Numbered from the stretch's first letter, positions 7,409-16,284 are shown. The stretch: DNA of 19,232 bases from Verrucomicrobiales bacterium (GCA_021648365.1 JAKISY010000090.1:1-19232), one strand, 5' to 3'. The notes: generated by a model not told the origin, from the letters alone. A program made the numbers and translations.

Positions 7409-8007
7409 TATTTTTTTTCCGCTGCCATTTTTTCTGCTTGTTTACGACTCTCTGGCTTCAATTTATTCATCGGATAAGTCATCTGCTTGCCATTTTCTAA
7501 CTTCAGTACCACCGCATCAGCCTTCAAACTCACAAACACCGCCTTGATCGTCTGCCCCCCGAGATTGGTCCATGCAAGAACCTTGCTCTCTTGCTTGTCC
7601 TGCATCTTCGCCACAGGTGCAGCCTCATCCGTCGGCGTCAACTTAGCGCCTTCCGTGATCCACTTGGAGACCAGTCGCAACTCCCCCTCACTCATTGGCG
7701 TGCCTCGTCGCAACGGAGGCATGCCATCTGGATGATTTTTTTGCCCCTGCGATGCCTTGATAAAAAACAAACTCTTCACCGGACTACCTGGAATGATCAC
7801 CGAATCGGTGCCCTCCTTGATCCACTCCTCAATCACCTTCGTTTTGTCCCACCTCAAGCCCTTCTTCGCTTTGGGGCCCGAGTGGCATTTGAAACACTTC
7901 TTCTTGAGAATCGGTTGAATGTCCGTCTCGAAATCTAAAGACCAAGCCGAACTTGGTAATAGCAGCGCAGTGGACAGAATGGTAAAAAAAGAAACACGTA
8001 TCATCAT
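7408..8007 (-). CDS. Secreted c-type cytochrome (PSCyt1-like) with SHD1-like C-terminus
   Basis: About 199 residues from ATG 8007 (ATG 8004 equally likely; an upstream GTG at 8040 gives a less natural N-terminus). MMIRVSFFTILSTALLLPSS is a signal peptide. The mature protein opens with DFETDIQPILKKKCFKCHSGP, in which CFKCH is the covalent haem-binding motif, typical of the planctomycete/verrucomicrobial cytochrome domain; DGMPPL later gives a candidate distal Met ligand. The C-terminal about 60 residues (VLAWTNLGGQTIKAVFVSLK and onward to MNKLKPESRKQAEKM) look like an SHD1-type small beta domain found in secreted PVC proteins. The likely role is periplasmic electron transfer or sensing; the partner is unknown. 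It stands alone and divergent from the flavoprotein gene. The gene ends in an A8 run (see the small ORF after it). Confidence 0.85.
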   Translation of the reverse strand: MMIRVSFFTILSTALLLPSSAWSLDFETDIQPILKKKCFKCHSGPKAKKGLRWDKTKVIEEWIKEGTDSVIIPGSPVKSLFFIKASQGQKNHPDGMPPLRRGTPMSEGELRLVSKWITEGAKLTPTDEAAPVAKMQDKQESKVLAWTNLGGQTIKAVFVSLKADAVVLKLENGKQMTYPMNKLKPESRKQAEKMAAEKK

Positions 8008-8096
8008 AAGTTTTAGCAGGAAGTTTGAAGACTTAGCCACAATAAAGCCAAAGAAACACGCAAAAAATCAATAAATCACCGCAAAACCGACCTTCA

Positions 8097-8117
8097 AAAG
8101 CGCGATCACAGCGCTTT
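8097..8117. promoter_or_regulatory. Inverted repeat AAAGCGC-N7-GCGCTTT between divergent genes
   Basis: A perfect 7+7 inverted repeat with a 7-base spacer lies in the 147-base gap between the divergent cytochrome and flavoprotein genes, about 38 bases before the flavoprotein start. It could be an operator or a weak hairpin in the leader. No poly-T follows on either strand, so a terminator is less likely. Confidence 0.35.
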
Positions 8118-8154
8118 ACCTTGAGTCTCCCCTCATTCCCGTCTATCGAAAGCG

Positions 8155-9420
8155 ATGCAAAAAGAATGGGATCTGATCGTTATCGGTGGCGGCGCCGCTG
8201 GTTTTTTTACTGCCATCACAGCAGCCAGCGAACTCGACCGCCCTGCCCGTATTCTTATTTTAGAAAAATCCTCCCACTTTCTAGGCAAAGTCAAAATATC
8301 CGGTGGCGGACGCTGCAACGTGACCCATGCCTGCTTCGACTCCAAAGAATTCAGCCGAGCCTACCCTCGTGGCGAACGCGCCCTGCTCGGTCCGCTTCAT
8401 CACTGGGGAGCTACGGACACGGTCGACTGGTTTGAGTCTCGTGGCATCCAACTCAAAACCGAAGCGGATGGTCGCATGTTTCCAGTCAGTGATGATTCCC
8501 AAAGCATCATCGACTGCCTGATTGGCGAAGCTCGAAAAGCTGACATCCAAATGCAGTGCTCTTGCGGAGTAGTGCAAATACACCTACTACAGGACGATGA
8601 CAGCCAAACCGAGTCGCCACGTTTCCAAGTAAATTGCGATACAGGAGAGAATCTGACCAGTCACTCTTTACTGATCGCAACAGGAGGCACGCGCAATGCC
8701 ATCGGCGAAAAGCTGGCACAGAGCTTGGGGCATCACTGTGAGCCAGCCGTGCCTTCTCTGTTCACTTTCAAAATCAACGATCCGCTTATCGAGGGACTTC
8801 AAGGCCTGTCAGTGAATCATGCCAAGCTTAGTTGCCAAGAAATCCCCAAGCTCTCGAGCCACGGCCCCCTACTGATCACCCACTGGGGATTGAGCGGCCC
8901 CGCCAGCCTTCGTTTATCCGCCTGGGGAGCACGCCAGCTCGCCGATAAAGATTATCAGTTCACCTTGCGAGTCAACTGGCTAGGCGACTCGAAATCAACT
9001 CAAAATCAACTCGATCAAGCACGTCAACAAGGTGGCAAACGACGCGTCTCTGGCGCTTCTGTCATTGCCGAGATCCCAAAAAGATTGTGGAAAAGACTCT
9101 GCCATGCTGCTGGCGTAACGGAAGGTGTCACTTGGTCACAACTACCTAAATCCACCGAACGCAAGCTGCTCGATCAATTGCACGACAGTCAGTTTCAAGT
9201 CACAGGCAAAAGCATGAATAAAGATGAGTTTGTCACCTGCGGCGGTATCGTCTTGAAGGAAATCAATCTCCGCTACATGGAAAGCCGACTCTGTCCCAAG
9301 CTTTATTTCGCTGGTGAGATCCTCAACATCGACGGTATCACCGGTGGCTTCAATTTTCAAAACGCATGGACCACTGGTCACCTAGCAGGACAAGCTATCG
9401 CAGAAAAAATCCTCTCCTGA
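8155..9420 (+). CDS. HI0933/BaiN-family flavoprotein (NAD(P)/FAD-dependent oxidoreductase)
   Basis: A 421-residue FAD protein of the HI0933/YhiN/BaiN family, usual length about 400-420. The N-terminal dinucleotide-binding fold is clear: DLIVIGGGAAGFF (6-18), then an acidic strand end at LILEKS. The family signature KISGGGRCNVTH (47-58) and the C-terminal FAD-closing block AGEILNIDGITGGFNFQNAW are present; a THWGLSGPASL motif lies in the middle. Members are reductases of largely unknown physiological substrate; some gut homologues (BaiN) reduce bile-acid intermediates, but that cannot be inferred here. It converges on clpB with only 9 bases between stops. ATG 8155 is chosen because the Rossmann strand begins at once; no Shine-Dalgarno. 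Confidence 0.92.
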   Translation: MQKEWDLIVIGGGAAGFFTAITAASELDRPARILILEKSSHFLGKVKISGGGRCNVTHACFDSKEFSRAYPRGERALLGPLHHWGATDTVDWFESRGIQLKTEADGRMFPVSDDSQSIIDCLIGEARKADIQMQCSCGVVQIHLLQDDDSQTESPRFQVNCDTGENLTSHSLLIATGGTRNAIGEKLAQSLGHHCEPAVPSLFTFKINDPLIEGLQGLSVNHAKLSCQEIPKLSSHGPLLITHWGLSGPASLRLSAWGARQLADKDYQFTLRVNWLGDSKSTQNQLDQARQQGGKRRVSGASVIAEIPKRLWKRLCHAAGVTEGVTWSQLPKSTERKLLDQLHDSQFQVTGKSMNKDEFVTCGGIVLKEINLRYMESRLCPKLYFAGEILNIDGITGGFNFQNAWTTGHLAGQAIAEKILS

Positions 9421-9429
9421 ACTCCTCTT

Positions 9430-12009
9430 TTACCCTTTTATAAAACTCAAACTCCCATCCGCCACGCTCACCTTCACCACATCTCCATCACTGAAATGAC
9501 CTTCCAAGATCTCCATACTTAATGGATCAAGCAAACGCCTCTGGATCACTCGCTTCAACGGACGAGCACCATAAGCAGGGTCATAACCCTCTTTTGCTAA
9601 CAAATCCATCGCATCATCACTGAGCGACAAACTCACCCCTTGTGCTTCCAGACGCTCCAACACACGCTTGATCTGAAGACCTACGATCTGCCTGATATCC
9701 CCTTCGCTCAAACGATCAAAGATGATCGTCTCATCAATACGATTGAGAAACTCTGGACGAAAATGTCCCCGCAAAGCCTCTGTCACCAAAGCGTCGCGTT
9801 TGACCGCATCGTCCTCCGTCATGATATATTCACTACCGATATTACTCGTCATGATAATCACCGTATGGCGGAAATCCACCGTGCGCCCCTGACCATCGGT
9901 GATGCGTCCATCATCTAGGACTTGCAGCAATACATTGAACACATCGGGATGCGCCTTTTCGATTTCATCAAACAAGATCACCGAATAGGGTTTGCGCCGC
10001 ACCGACTCGCTCAACTGACCGCCCTCTTCATAACCCACGTAACCAGGAGGCGCTCCGATCAGACGCGATACCGCATGTTTCTCCATGTATTCACTCATGT
10101 CGATACGCACCATCGCCTGTTCATCATCGAACAAAAACTCTGCCAAAGCACGACTCAACTCCGTTTTACCCACTCCTGTTGGCCCTAGGAATAAAAACGA
10201 ACCCAGTGGTTTAGCCTCGTCCTGCAAACCAGCACGCGAACGCCTAACCGCATTCGACACCGCCACCACCGCCTCACGCTGACCGATCACCCGATCTCCC
10301 AAGCGATCTTCCATCTTCACTAACTTTTCGCGTTCGCCCTCCTGTAGCCTCGATACCGGAATCCCCGTCCAAGACGCCACCACTCTGGCGATGTCCTCCT
10401 CCGTCACCTCCTCTTTGAGAATACCGGTCTGCTGTTGCAAGTCCGCGAGCCTTTCTTGCGCCTCGACTTGTTTTTGCTCCAAATCGGGCAAAGTGCCGTA
10501 TTGGATTTCACTAGCTCTTCCCAGATCCCCATTACGTTGAGCCTGCTCCAGTTCATTTCTCGCCGCCTCCATCTGCTCCTGAATCAGACGCGTTCCATCG
10601 ATCACCTCTTTTTCATTATGCCATTGAGCTTTTAAGTGATCTCCTTTTTCTTTCAGATCAGCCATGTCGCGTTCGACCTTTTCGAGACGCTCTTTACTCG
10701 CATCATCCTTCTCCTTTTTCAGTGCCTGACGCTCCATCTCCAACTGCATCACCTGTCGATCCAACTGATCAATCTCAGTCGGCATCGAATCGAGTTCGAT
10801 TTTCAAACGTGACGCCGCTTCATCGATCAAATCCACCGCCTTGTCTGGCAGAAAACGATCCGATATGTAGCGATCCGACAAGGTCGCCGCCGCTACCAAA
10901 GCCGCATCCTGAATCCTCACCCCATGGTGAAGTTCATAGCGTTCATTGATCCCTCGCAAGATCGCAATCGTATCCTCCACACTAGGCTCATCAATCTGCA
11001 CTGGCTGAAAGCGTCGCTCCAAAGCCGCGTCTTTTTCGATATACTTACGATACTCGTCCAAAGTCGTCGCACCGATCGCATGCAGCTCTCCACGAGCCAA
11101 CTGAGGCTTGAGCATATTAGACGCATCCACCGACCCCTCAGAAGCACCCGCTCCCACAATCGTATGTAACTCATCAATGAACAAAATGATCTCTCCGTTC
11201 GACGAAGTCACCTCCTTGAGAAAAGCTTTCAATCGATCCTCAAACTCCCCGCGATATTTGGCTCCCGCCACCATCGCCCCAATATCCATTGCAATCAGAC
11301 GTTTGTTTTTCAACGATTCCGGCACATCGCCACTGACAATTCGCCTTGCCAGACCTTCGGCAATCGCCGTTTTGCCCACACCTGGTTCGCCAATCAGAAC
11401 CGGATTATTCTTCCGACGACGCGACAAAACCTGCATCACCCGACGAATCTCATCATCACGCCCGATCACAGGATCGATCTTTCCAGCTCGCGCTTGCTCG
11501 GTCAAATCCTGACCATACTTCTCCAAAGTCTGATATTTCCCCTCAGGATCTTGATCGGTCACCCGCTGCTGACCGCGCACCGAAGCCACCGCTTCCAACA
11601 AACTCTTCTCCGTCGCCCCCGCCTCTTTCAGCAAAGTTGACGCATCATTTTTACTCGCCAACAAACCCAGTAAAAAATGCTCTACGCTCAGGAAATCATC
11701 TTTAAGGTCGGTGCGCTTTTTATCCGCTTCCTTGAGAACTAGATTGAGCTCATCGCCCAGATATACTTGCCCAACTCCAGCACCCGTCACCGAGGGCATG
11801 CGATCCAAACTTTGCTCCAAATTTTGACGCAGCGTATCCACGGATACTCCTATTTTTTCTAATACAGGGCGCGACACGCCTTCCGCCTGATCCAGCAAAG
11901 CACACAAAACATGACTAGGATTGAGGGCTTGATGCGATTTTTCAGAAGCCACATCTTGCGCCTCGCGCAGAGCCTCCTGCATTTTCAATGTTAATTTATT
12001 CAAATTCAT
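9430..12009 (-). CDS. clpB: ATP-dependent disaggregase ClpB
   Basis: An 859-residue Hsp100 chaperone, typical ClpB length, which threads aggregated proteins through a hexameric ring together with DnaK. Domains in order: N-terminal Clp repeats (about 1-145), the first AAA+ module with Walker A GEPGVGKT (207-214) and Walker B ILFIDE (275-280), a long coiled-coil middle domain rich in Glu/Lys/Gln (about 400-520) that distinguishes ClpB from ClpA, and the second AAA+ module with GPTGVGKTEL and VILFDEIEKAH. Pore-loop KYRGEFE and GYVGYEEGG are present. It lies 23 bases after the glycosyltransferase gene on the same strand, so read-through from that gene is likely. I see no CIRCE-type operator or Shine-Dalgarno in the short gap; heat-shock control is not visible here. 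Confidence 0.97.
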   Translation of the reverse strand: MNLNKLTLKMQEALREAQDVASEKSHQALNPSHVLCALLDQAEGVSRPVLEKIGVSVDTLRQNLEQSLDRMPSVTGAGVGQVYLGDELNLVLKEADKKRTDLKDDFLSVEHFLLGLLASKNDASTLLKEAGATEKSLLEAVASVRGQQRVTDQDPEGKYQTLEKYGQDLTEQARAGKIDPVIGRDDEIRRVMQVLSRRRKNNPVLIGEPGVGKTAIAEGLARRIVSGDVPESLKNKRLIAMDIGAMVAGAKYRGEFEDRLKAFLKEVTSSNGEIILFIDELHTIVGAGASEGSVDASNMLKPQLARGELHAIGATTLDEYRKYIEKDAALERRFQPVQIDEPSVEDTIAILRGINERYELHHGVRIQDAALVAAATLSDRYISDRFLPDKAVDLIDEAASRLKIELDSMPTEIDQLDRQVMQLEMERQALKKEKDDASKERLEKVERDMADLKEKGDHLKAQWHNEKEVIDGTRLIQEQMEAARNELEQAQRNGDLGRASEIQYGTLPDLEQKQVEAQERLADLQQQTGILKEEVTEEDIARVVASWTGIPVSRLQEGEREKLVKMEDRLGDRVIGQREAVVAVSNAVRRSRAGLQDEAKPLGSFLFLGPTGVGKTELSRALAEFLFDDEQAMVRIDMSEYMEKHAVSRLIGAPPGYVGYEEGGQLSESVRRKPYSVILFDEIEKAHPDVFNVLLQVLDDGRITDGQGRTVDFRHTVIIMTSNIGSEYIMTEDDAVKRDALVTEALRGHFRPEFLNRIDETIIFDRLSEGDIRQIVGLQIKRVLERLEAQGVSLSLSDDAMDLLAKEGYDPAYGARPLKRVIQRRLLDPLSMEILEGHFSDGDVVKVSVADGSLSFIKG

Positions 12010-12032
12010 AATGGAATCTTGATGCCTTGCCC

Positions 12033-13250
12033 CTATTTTGCAAGCTTGGTCATTCGCGGTTCCGATTTCGGATTGGTCAAAAATGCCACCCTACCGCGCA
12101 ACCATTGAACCATCGCCTTCGCCGCGATCACCTGATGCACCAAGAACTCGCCAGCCATGCGAGTCAGCACCTCAGCGAATTTCCAGGGAAAAGAAACCTT
12201 GAAAATCCCCGCTGCCGCCAAACCGTAAGCCAGCAGTTGCCCGAAAAAACAAAGCCAGTAAAACCACCAATCATTAAGCAAAGCCAGATTACTCAACAAT
12301 ATCAACACTATGAACAGGGGACTGAGCAAGCGAAAGTAACGATGAGAAATCAATTGCCATGCCAGACGGTTCACCCACGGAAACAACCACGAAGGATTCG
12401 CGAACATCAACTGCCACTCGCCTGCCATCAACGATGCCTTATCGTTATTATACCCCACATCCCCGCCTTCATTGCTGCCTGAAGAGGACACCGTATGAGC
12501 TACTGCCTCTGGCACAAACAAAACACGATAACCACCCAAAGCGATTTTCATCGGTACCGCTAACTCATCTGCCAAGGTATCTTCAGCGATCGCCTCATAG
12601 GCATCGCCACGCACAGCGTATATCGCTCGTTCACAACCCACCGTCGATCCGAAATCCGATTCTTTTTCACAAATCATTTTATCCAGCTCTGCATAAAAGT
12701 TCGTCCTCATTTCATCTTTCTCACTAGATGCCTGTAGGTAACCCGTGGCCGCCGCTACCTTTTTATCGACAAAAGCCGCCGCCAAATGAGACACCGCATC
12801 ATTCTCAAAGCGTTGCCCCATATCGGCAAAGACCACCACCTCACCTTTGGCAATAGCCACCGCCTGATTGACCCCAGCAGCACGACCGTCTTTGCCGCGC
12901 TCCAACTCAACCACCCGCACCCACTGATCGATACCTCCCTCTTGTATATCGTCCCCCGCTGCAGCCGCCACCGGTCCGGTGTTATCACTACAGCGATCAC
13001 AGATCACCAATACTTCCACCACATGCGCGTAGTCCGCTTGCAACAAATTCTCGATCCGCTCGAACACATGCTGCTCCTCGTTATGCACGACCAAGACCAA
13101 AGAAACCGACACCGGATCCGCTTGGCGTTTAGGCTCACGCGCTTGACCCGATAACAATTTGCTAAGAAAAGACAACACCGCCAACAACAAGGGATACCCC
13201 AAAAAGGTGTAAACCATCAAAAATAGGCAAGTCCAGAATATCCACTGCAT
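12033..13250 (-). CDS. Membrane-anchored family 2 glycosyltransferase
   Basis: A 405-residue GT-A fold transferase. One N-terminal membrane segment (about 4-30) is followed by the catalytic domain: VSLVLVVHNEEQ (48-60, nucleotide-sugar binding), VICDRCSDNT (82-91), the FADMGQRF block (141-148, in place of the usual DxD/DAN sequence), and AEDTLADELAVPMK (222-235, catalytic acid region). Two or three further hydrophobic helices (about 308-350) follow, then an amphipathic basic tail. The layout resembles cellulose/hyaluronan-synthase-like enzymes that make or export a polysaccharide, but the usual QxxRW is not evident (MAGEWQLM, 275-282, occupies its place), so the product is unknown. It lies between ald and clpB with 30- and 23-base gaps. 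Its start has only a weak GAAG upstream. Confidence 0.87.
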   Translation of the reverse strand: MQWIFWTCLFLMVYTFLGYPLLLAVLSFLSKLLSGQAREPKRQADPVSVSLVLVVHNEEQHVFERIENLLQADYAHVVEVLVICDRCSDNTGPVAAAAGDDIQEGGIDQWVRVVELERGKDGRAAGVNQAVAIAKGEVVVFADMGQRFENDAVSHLAAAFVDKKVAAATGYLQASSEKDEMRTNFYAELDKMICEKESDFGSTVGCERAIYAVRGDAYEAIAEDTLADELAVPMKIALGGYRVLFVPEAVAHTVSSSGSNEGGDVGYNNDKASLMAGEWQLMFANPSWLFPWVNRLAWQLISHRYFRLLSPLFIVLILLSNLALLNDWWFYWLCFFGQLLAYGLAAAGIFKVSFPWKFAEVLTRMAGEFLVHQVIAAKAMVQWLRGRVAFLTNPKSEPRMTKLAK

Positions 13251-13280
13251 CGTTTATTTCTTCAATTCCCCTGTATTTAA

Positions 13281-14390
13281 TCAGGATAACTCCATACCTG
13301 TCAAGACTGTTTCCAAACCATGCGCCTCACCCACCTCGCGACAAGTCAATTTTCCATCCTTACAATTGATCCCCCCCACCAACTCAGGGCGCTGAGCACA
13401 AGCCCCCGCCAAGCCCTCCGTTGCCAATAGTTGTATATACGGCAGCGTCACATTGGTCAGTGCTTGGGTCGACGTTCTTGCATAAGCTCCCGGCATATTC
13501 GCCACACAATAGTGAATCACTCCCTCTTCTTCAAAAATCGGGCTCTCGTGAGTCGTCGGGCGAGTGGTCTCGATGCAGCCCCCTTGATCCACCGCTATGT
13601 CCACCAACACCGTGCCCTTACGCATGCTTCTTAGCATGTCACGCGTGACTAGGTTAGGAGCCTTAGCACCAGGCACGAGCACCGCCCCAATCAATAAATC
13701 GGTGCGCGGCAACAACTCCATCAAAGCCCCCTCGCTCGAATACAAGGTGCGTGCATGTGGCATCGCCGTATCCAACCAAGTCATGCGCTCAGAACTCACC
13801 TCCAAGATCGTCGTATCCGCCCCGATCCCCGTCGCCACTTTGGCAGCATTCACCCCACTCGTTCCTCCACCAATGATCGTCACCCGCCCCGGCAATACGC
13901 CCGGAACGCCACCTAACAAAGTACCTCGCCCACCTTCATGTTTGGCTAAAAAATACGCACCCACCATCACACTCATACGACCTGCCACTTCGCTCATCGG
14001 CTCCAGCAATGGCAAGCGTTTGCCCACCTGCACCGTTTCATAAGCGATACCCGTCACCCCAGTTGCCAACAGAGTTTCCGTCAGCGATTTGTCTGCCGCC
14101 AAATGCAGATAAGTGAAAAGCATCTGCCCTTCACGTAGCATCGCCACCTCCGCCGGTTGCGGCTCTTTCACTTTCACAATCAAATCTGCACGTTCAAACA
14201 CCTCCGCAGCGCCGTCTATCAATTCAGCTCCAGCATCCGCGAACTCCTCATCCAAATAATCCGCGTCCTCGCCCGCACCTCGCTCCACCAATACGGCCAC
14301 CCCTCGTCGCACCAACTGGCGCACCCCCAGCGGCACCATCGCCACCCGGCTCTCCTGTTTCTTAATTTCTCTAGGGATACCTACAATCAT
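13281..14390 (-). CDS. ald: Alanine dehydrogenase
   Basis: A 369-residue NAD-dependent alanine dehydrogenase (L-alanine to pyruvate and ammonia, reversible). The start at ATG 14390 gives the canonical MIVGIPREIKKQESRVAMVP; an upstream GTG-type extension to 14429 is not conserved-looking. Seen are VKVKEPQPAE (substrate Lys), YLHLAAD (active-site His), LLEPMSEVAGRMS, the nucleotide-binding VTIIGGGTSGVNAAKVA, VDIAVDQGGCIETTRPTTH (catalytic Asp region) and VANMPGAYARTST (Asn). All expected residues are there, so an active enzyme is likely. The first of a minus-strand run ald > glycosyltransferase > clpB. The start is preceded by a run of A with no Shine-Dalgarno. Confidence 0.96.
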   Translation of the reverse strand: MIVGIPREIKKQESRVAMVPLGVRQLVRRGVAVLVERGAGEDADYLDEEFADAGAELIDGAAEVFERADLIVKVKEPQPAEVAMLREGQMLFTYLHLAADKSLTETLLATGVTGIAYETVQVGKRLPLLEPMSEVAGRMSVMVGAYFLAKHEGGRGTLLGGVPGVLPGRVTIIGGGTSGVNAAKVATGIGADTTILEVSSERMTWLDTAMPHARTLYSSEGALMELLPRTDLLIGAVLVPGAKAPNLVTRDMLRSMRKGTVLVDIAVDQGGCIETTRPTTHESPIFEEEGVIHYCVANMPGAYARTSTQALTNVTLPYIQLLATEGLAGACAQRPELVGGINCKDGKLTCREVGEAHGLETVLTGMELS

Positions 14391-14443
14391 TTTTTTGGAA
14401 GTTTGACATTCACACCACACACACTGCACGACAAAAATTATTT

Positions 14444-14591
14444 AACCGCAACCGTAGCGGAGCGAAGATAGACGGAGTCAAATGAAGCAGATTCACACAG
14501 ATGTTTTTTATATCTACTGGCTTGTTACTTGAAATTCTTTTTCTAAATTTCATTCTCTATTTATCTGCGCCCATCTGCGCAATCTGCGGTT
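14444..14591. repeat. Imperfect inverted-repeat element of the AACCGCAGATT type
   Basis: The 247 bases between ald and the VOC gene carry an imperfect inverted repeat. The left side has AACCGC (14444-14449) and GCAGATTCACACAGATG (14487-14503); the right side has CATCTGCGCAATCTGCGGTT (14572-14591), whose complement reads AACCGCAGATTGCGCAGATG. The left arm is split by about 37 bases that contain CCGTAGCGGAGCGAAG. The centre is AT-rich (TTTTTTATATCTACTGG...). Short repeats of this AACCGCAGATT kind occur between genes in many bacterial genomes; function unknown. Confidence 0.6.
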
Positions 14592-14637
14592 CCCTTCTTT
14601 CTCCGAAAAAATGCCATATAGTGTGCACGCAACAGCT

Positions 14638-15018
14638 TCACCTCTCCAAGATTTCCACCTCATACCCATCAGGATCCGTCACAAACGCCATTTTATTTTT
14701 GGCGCCACTTGGAAAAGCCTCGCGCCAATCCTCTGGCCATATTTCTATCCCCTCTTTCTCCAGCCCATCGCAGTAAGTCATGATATCCTCCACCCCCACC
14801 GCTGTGTGCATCAAATCCTCTGGCACCGCCACCTTATAGTCTGGAGAGTGACACAGTTCCAAAAAATGCTGATTGCCCTCCAGTTCAAGAAAAGCCAATT
14901 GATTGCCCGCTGGGGACTTATCCGTGCGCCGAGTGCATTCAAAACCAAGCTTAGCATAAAAAGCAATCGTCCCCTCCAAATCGCTGACTCTGATTCGTGT
15001 GTGCAAAAATTTAATCAT
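14638..15018 (-). CDS. gloA: VOC-family lactoylglutathione lyase (glyoxalase I-like)
   Basis: A 126-residue single VOC domain, close to the 135 or so of bacterial glyoxalase I, which isomerises the methylglyoxal-glutathione hemithioacetal to lactoylglutathione. The metal ligands fall where expected: His6 in FLHTRIRVSDLEGTIAFY, Glu54 in HFLEL, His71 in DLMHTAVGVED and Glu122 in DGYEVEILE, matching the H/E/H/E pattern of the nickel-type enzyme. The TDPDGYEVE ending is typical. Other VOC enzymes share this fold, so glutathione use is an inference. It is a lone gene divergent from leuB with 133 bases between starts. Confidence 0.85.
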   Translation of the reverse strand: MIKFLHTRIRVSDLEGTIAFYAKLGFECTRRTDKSPAGNQLAFLELEGNQHFLELCHSPDYKVAVPEDLMHTAVGVEDIMTYCDGLEKEGIEIWPEDWREAFPSGAKNKMAFVTDPDGYEVEILER

Positions 15019-15103
15019 GGGACATCATTTGCTTTCTCGCAAAAAATAGCAAGAGCTGATCTGATAAAGAATCGACGCAAAACCCTCCTTTCCCCTTGCT
15101 AGC

Positions 15104-15119
15104 ACACCTAAACTGGTGT
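15104..15119. promoter_or_regulatory. Small inverted repeat ACACC-N6-GGTGT upstream of leuB
   Basis: A 5+5 inverted repeat sits about 33 bases before the leuB start in the gap shared with the divergent VOC gene. TTGCTA (15097-15102) and TTTACA (15119-15124) flank it at a 16-17 base spacing and could form a weak promoter with the palindrome between the boxes. This is suggestive only. Confidence 0.25.
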
Positions 15120-15151
15120 TTACAATCACTTAAAATCAAACCAATAGCACC

Positions 15152-16261
15152 ATGAGCAACGCATCTTACAAAATCGCAGTATTGACAGGAGACGGGATCG
15201 CCCCCGAAGTGATGGCAGAAGCCCGCAAGGTACTCGACATCATCGAGGAAAAATTCGCTGCCACTTTTTCCTACGACGAGCAACTTGTCGGTGGAGCCGC
15301 TATTGACGCCACTGGCTCAGCCCTGCCCGCAGAGACTCTCGCAGCCTGCGAACAAGCCGACGCCATTCTATTTGGTTCCGTCGGAGGTCCTAAATGGGAA
15401 AGCCTCCCGCCCGCCGAACAACCCGAACGCGCCGCCCTGCTGCCACTGCGCAAACACTTCGGACTCTTCGCCAACCTGCGCCCCGCGATCTGTTTCCCAA
15501 GCCTCACCCAAGCCTCACCTGTCAAAGAAGACCGCATTGAAGGCGGCTTCGACGTGCTCTGCGTGCGCGAACTCACCGGTGGACTCTATTTTGGCGAACC
15601 CAAAGAAATCCGTGGCGAAGGAGACGAAAAAGTCGCCATCGATACCATGGTCTATAAAAGCAGCGAGATCGAACGCATCGCCCGCATCGCATTCAAGGCA
15701 GCGCAAGGTCGCGACGGTCACCTGACCTCCATCGACAAAGCCAACGTGCTACTAAACGGTGTGCTCTGGCGCGAAGTGGTCGAGAAAGTCGCTAAAGATT
15801 TCCCCGATGTGACCCTCGATCATCTCTACGTTGACAACGCAGCGATGCAACTGATTGCCCGCCCAAAAACCTTCGACGTCGTGCTCGCAGAAAATCTTTT
15901 TGGCGACATCCTCAGTGACGAAATGGCAATGATCACCGGATCCCTCGGCATGTTGTCGAGTGCCAGCCTCGGTGAATGCAAAGGCGACGGCCTTTATTTC
16001 GGCATGTTCGAACCCAGTGGCGGCACCGCTCCCGACATCGCTGGGCAAGGCATCGCCAACCCCGTTGCGCAGATTTTGTCCGTCGCCATGATGTTACGTT
16101 TTTCTTTTGGCATGAACGAAGCCGCCGACGCCATCGACGCCGCCGTCAAAGCCACCATCGACGCCGGCTACCGCACTGGCGACATCTACTCCGGCGAAGA
16201 AGGCACCCAAAAAGTCGGCACCTCAGCCATGGGCGACGCCATCTGCGCGCAGCTCAGCTAG
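15152..16261 (+). CDS. leuB: 3-isopropylmalate dehydrogenase
   Basis: A 369-residue enzyme of leucine biosynthesis that oxidises and decarboxylates 3-isopropylmalate with NAD. It has AVLTGDGIAPEVM near the start, the substrate loop NLRPAICFP, the RELTGGLYFGEPK block typical of LeuB rather than isocitrate dehydrogenase, the DKANVL Lys, DNAAMQLI, and the Mg-binding FGDILSDEMAMITGSLGML. The NAD site FEPSGGTAPDIAGQGIANP is complete. No other leu genes are in the window. The ATG lacks a Shine-Dalgarno. A 10-bp-stem hairpin follows 23 bases after the stop. The coding sequence is richer in GCC/GAC codons than the accessory genes to its right. Confidence 0.97.
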   Translation: MSNASYKIAVLTGDGIAPEVMAEARKVLDIIEEKFAATFSYDEQLVGGAAIDATGSALPAETLAACEQADAILFGSVGGPKWESLPPAEQPERAALLPLRKHFGLFANLRPAICFPSLTQASPVKEDRIEGGFDVLCVRELTGGLYFGEPKEIRGEGDEKVAIDTMVYKSSEIERIARIAFKAAQGRDGHLTSIDKANVLLNGVLWREVVEKVAKDFPDVTLDHLYVDNAAMQLIARPKTFDVVLAENLFGDILSDEMAMITGSLGMLSSASLGECKGDGLYFGMFEPSGGTAPDIAGQGIANPVAQILSVAMMLRFSFGMNEAADAIDAAVKATIDAGYRTGDIYSGEEGTQKVGTSAMGDAICAQLS

Positions 16262-16284
16262 ATCGACCACGTCTTTCGAGCCGA

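Noticed and set aside
9142..9381. Minus-strand frame inside the flavoprotein gene, and similar frames opposite galU, leuB and clpB
   Set aside because: Shadow frames antisense to clearly conserved coding sequence; their products show no domain features.
12010..12032. CIRCE or other heat-shock operator before clpB
   Set aside because: The gap to the upstream gene is only 23 bases and contains no TTAGCACTC/GAGTGCTAA-type inverted repeat.
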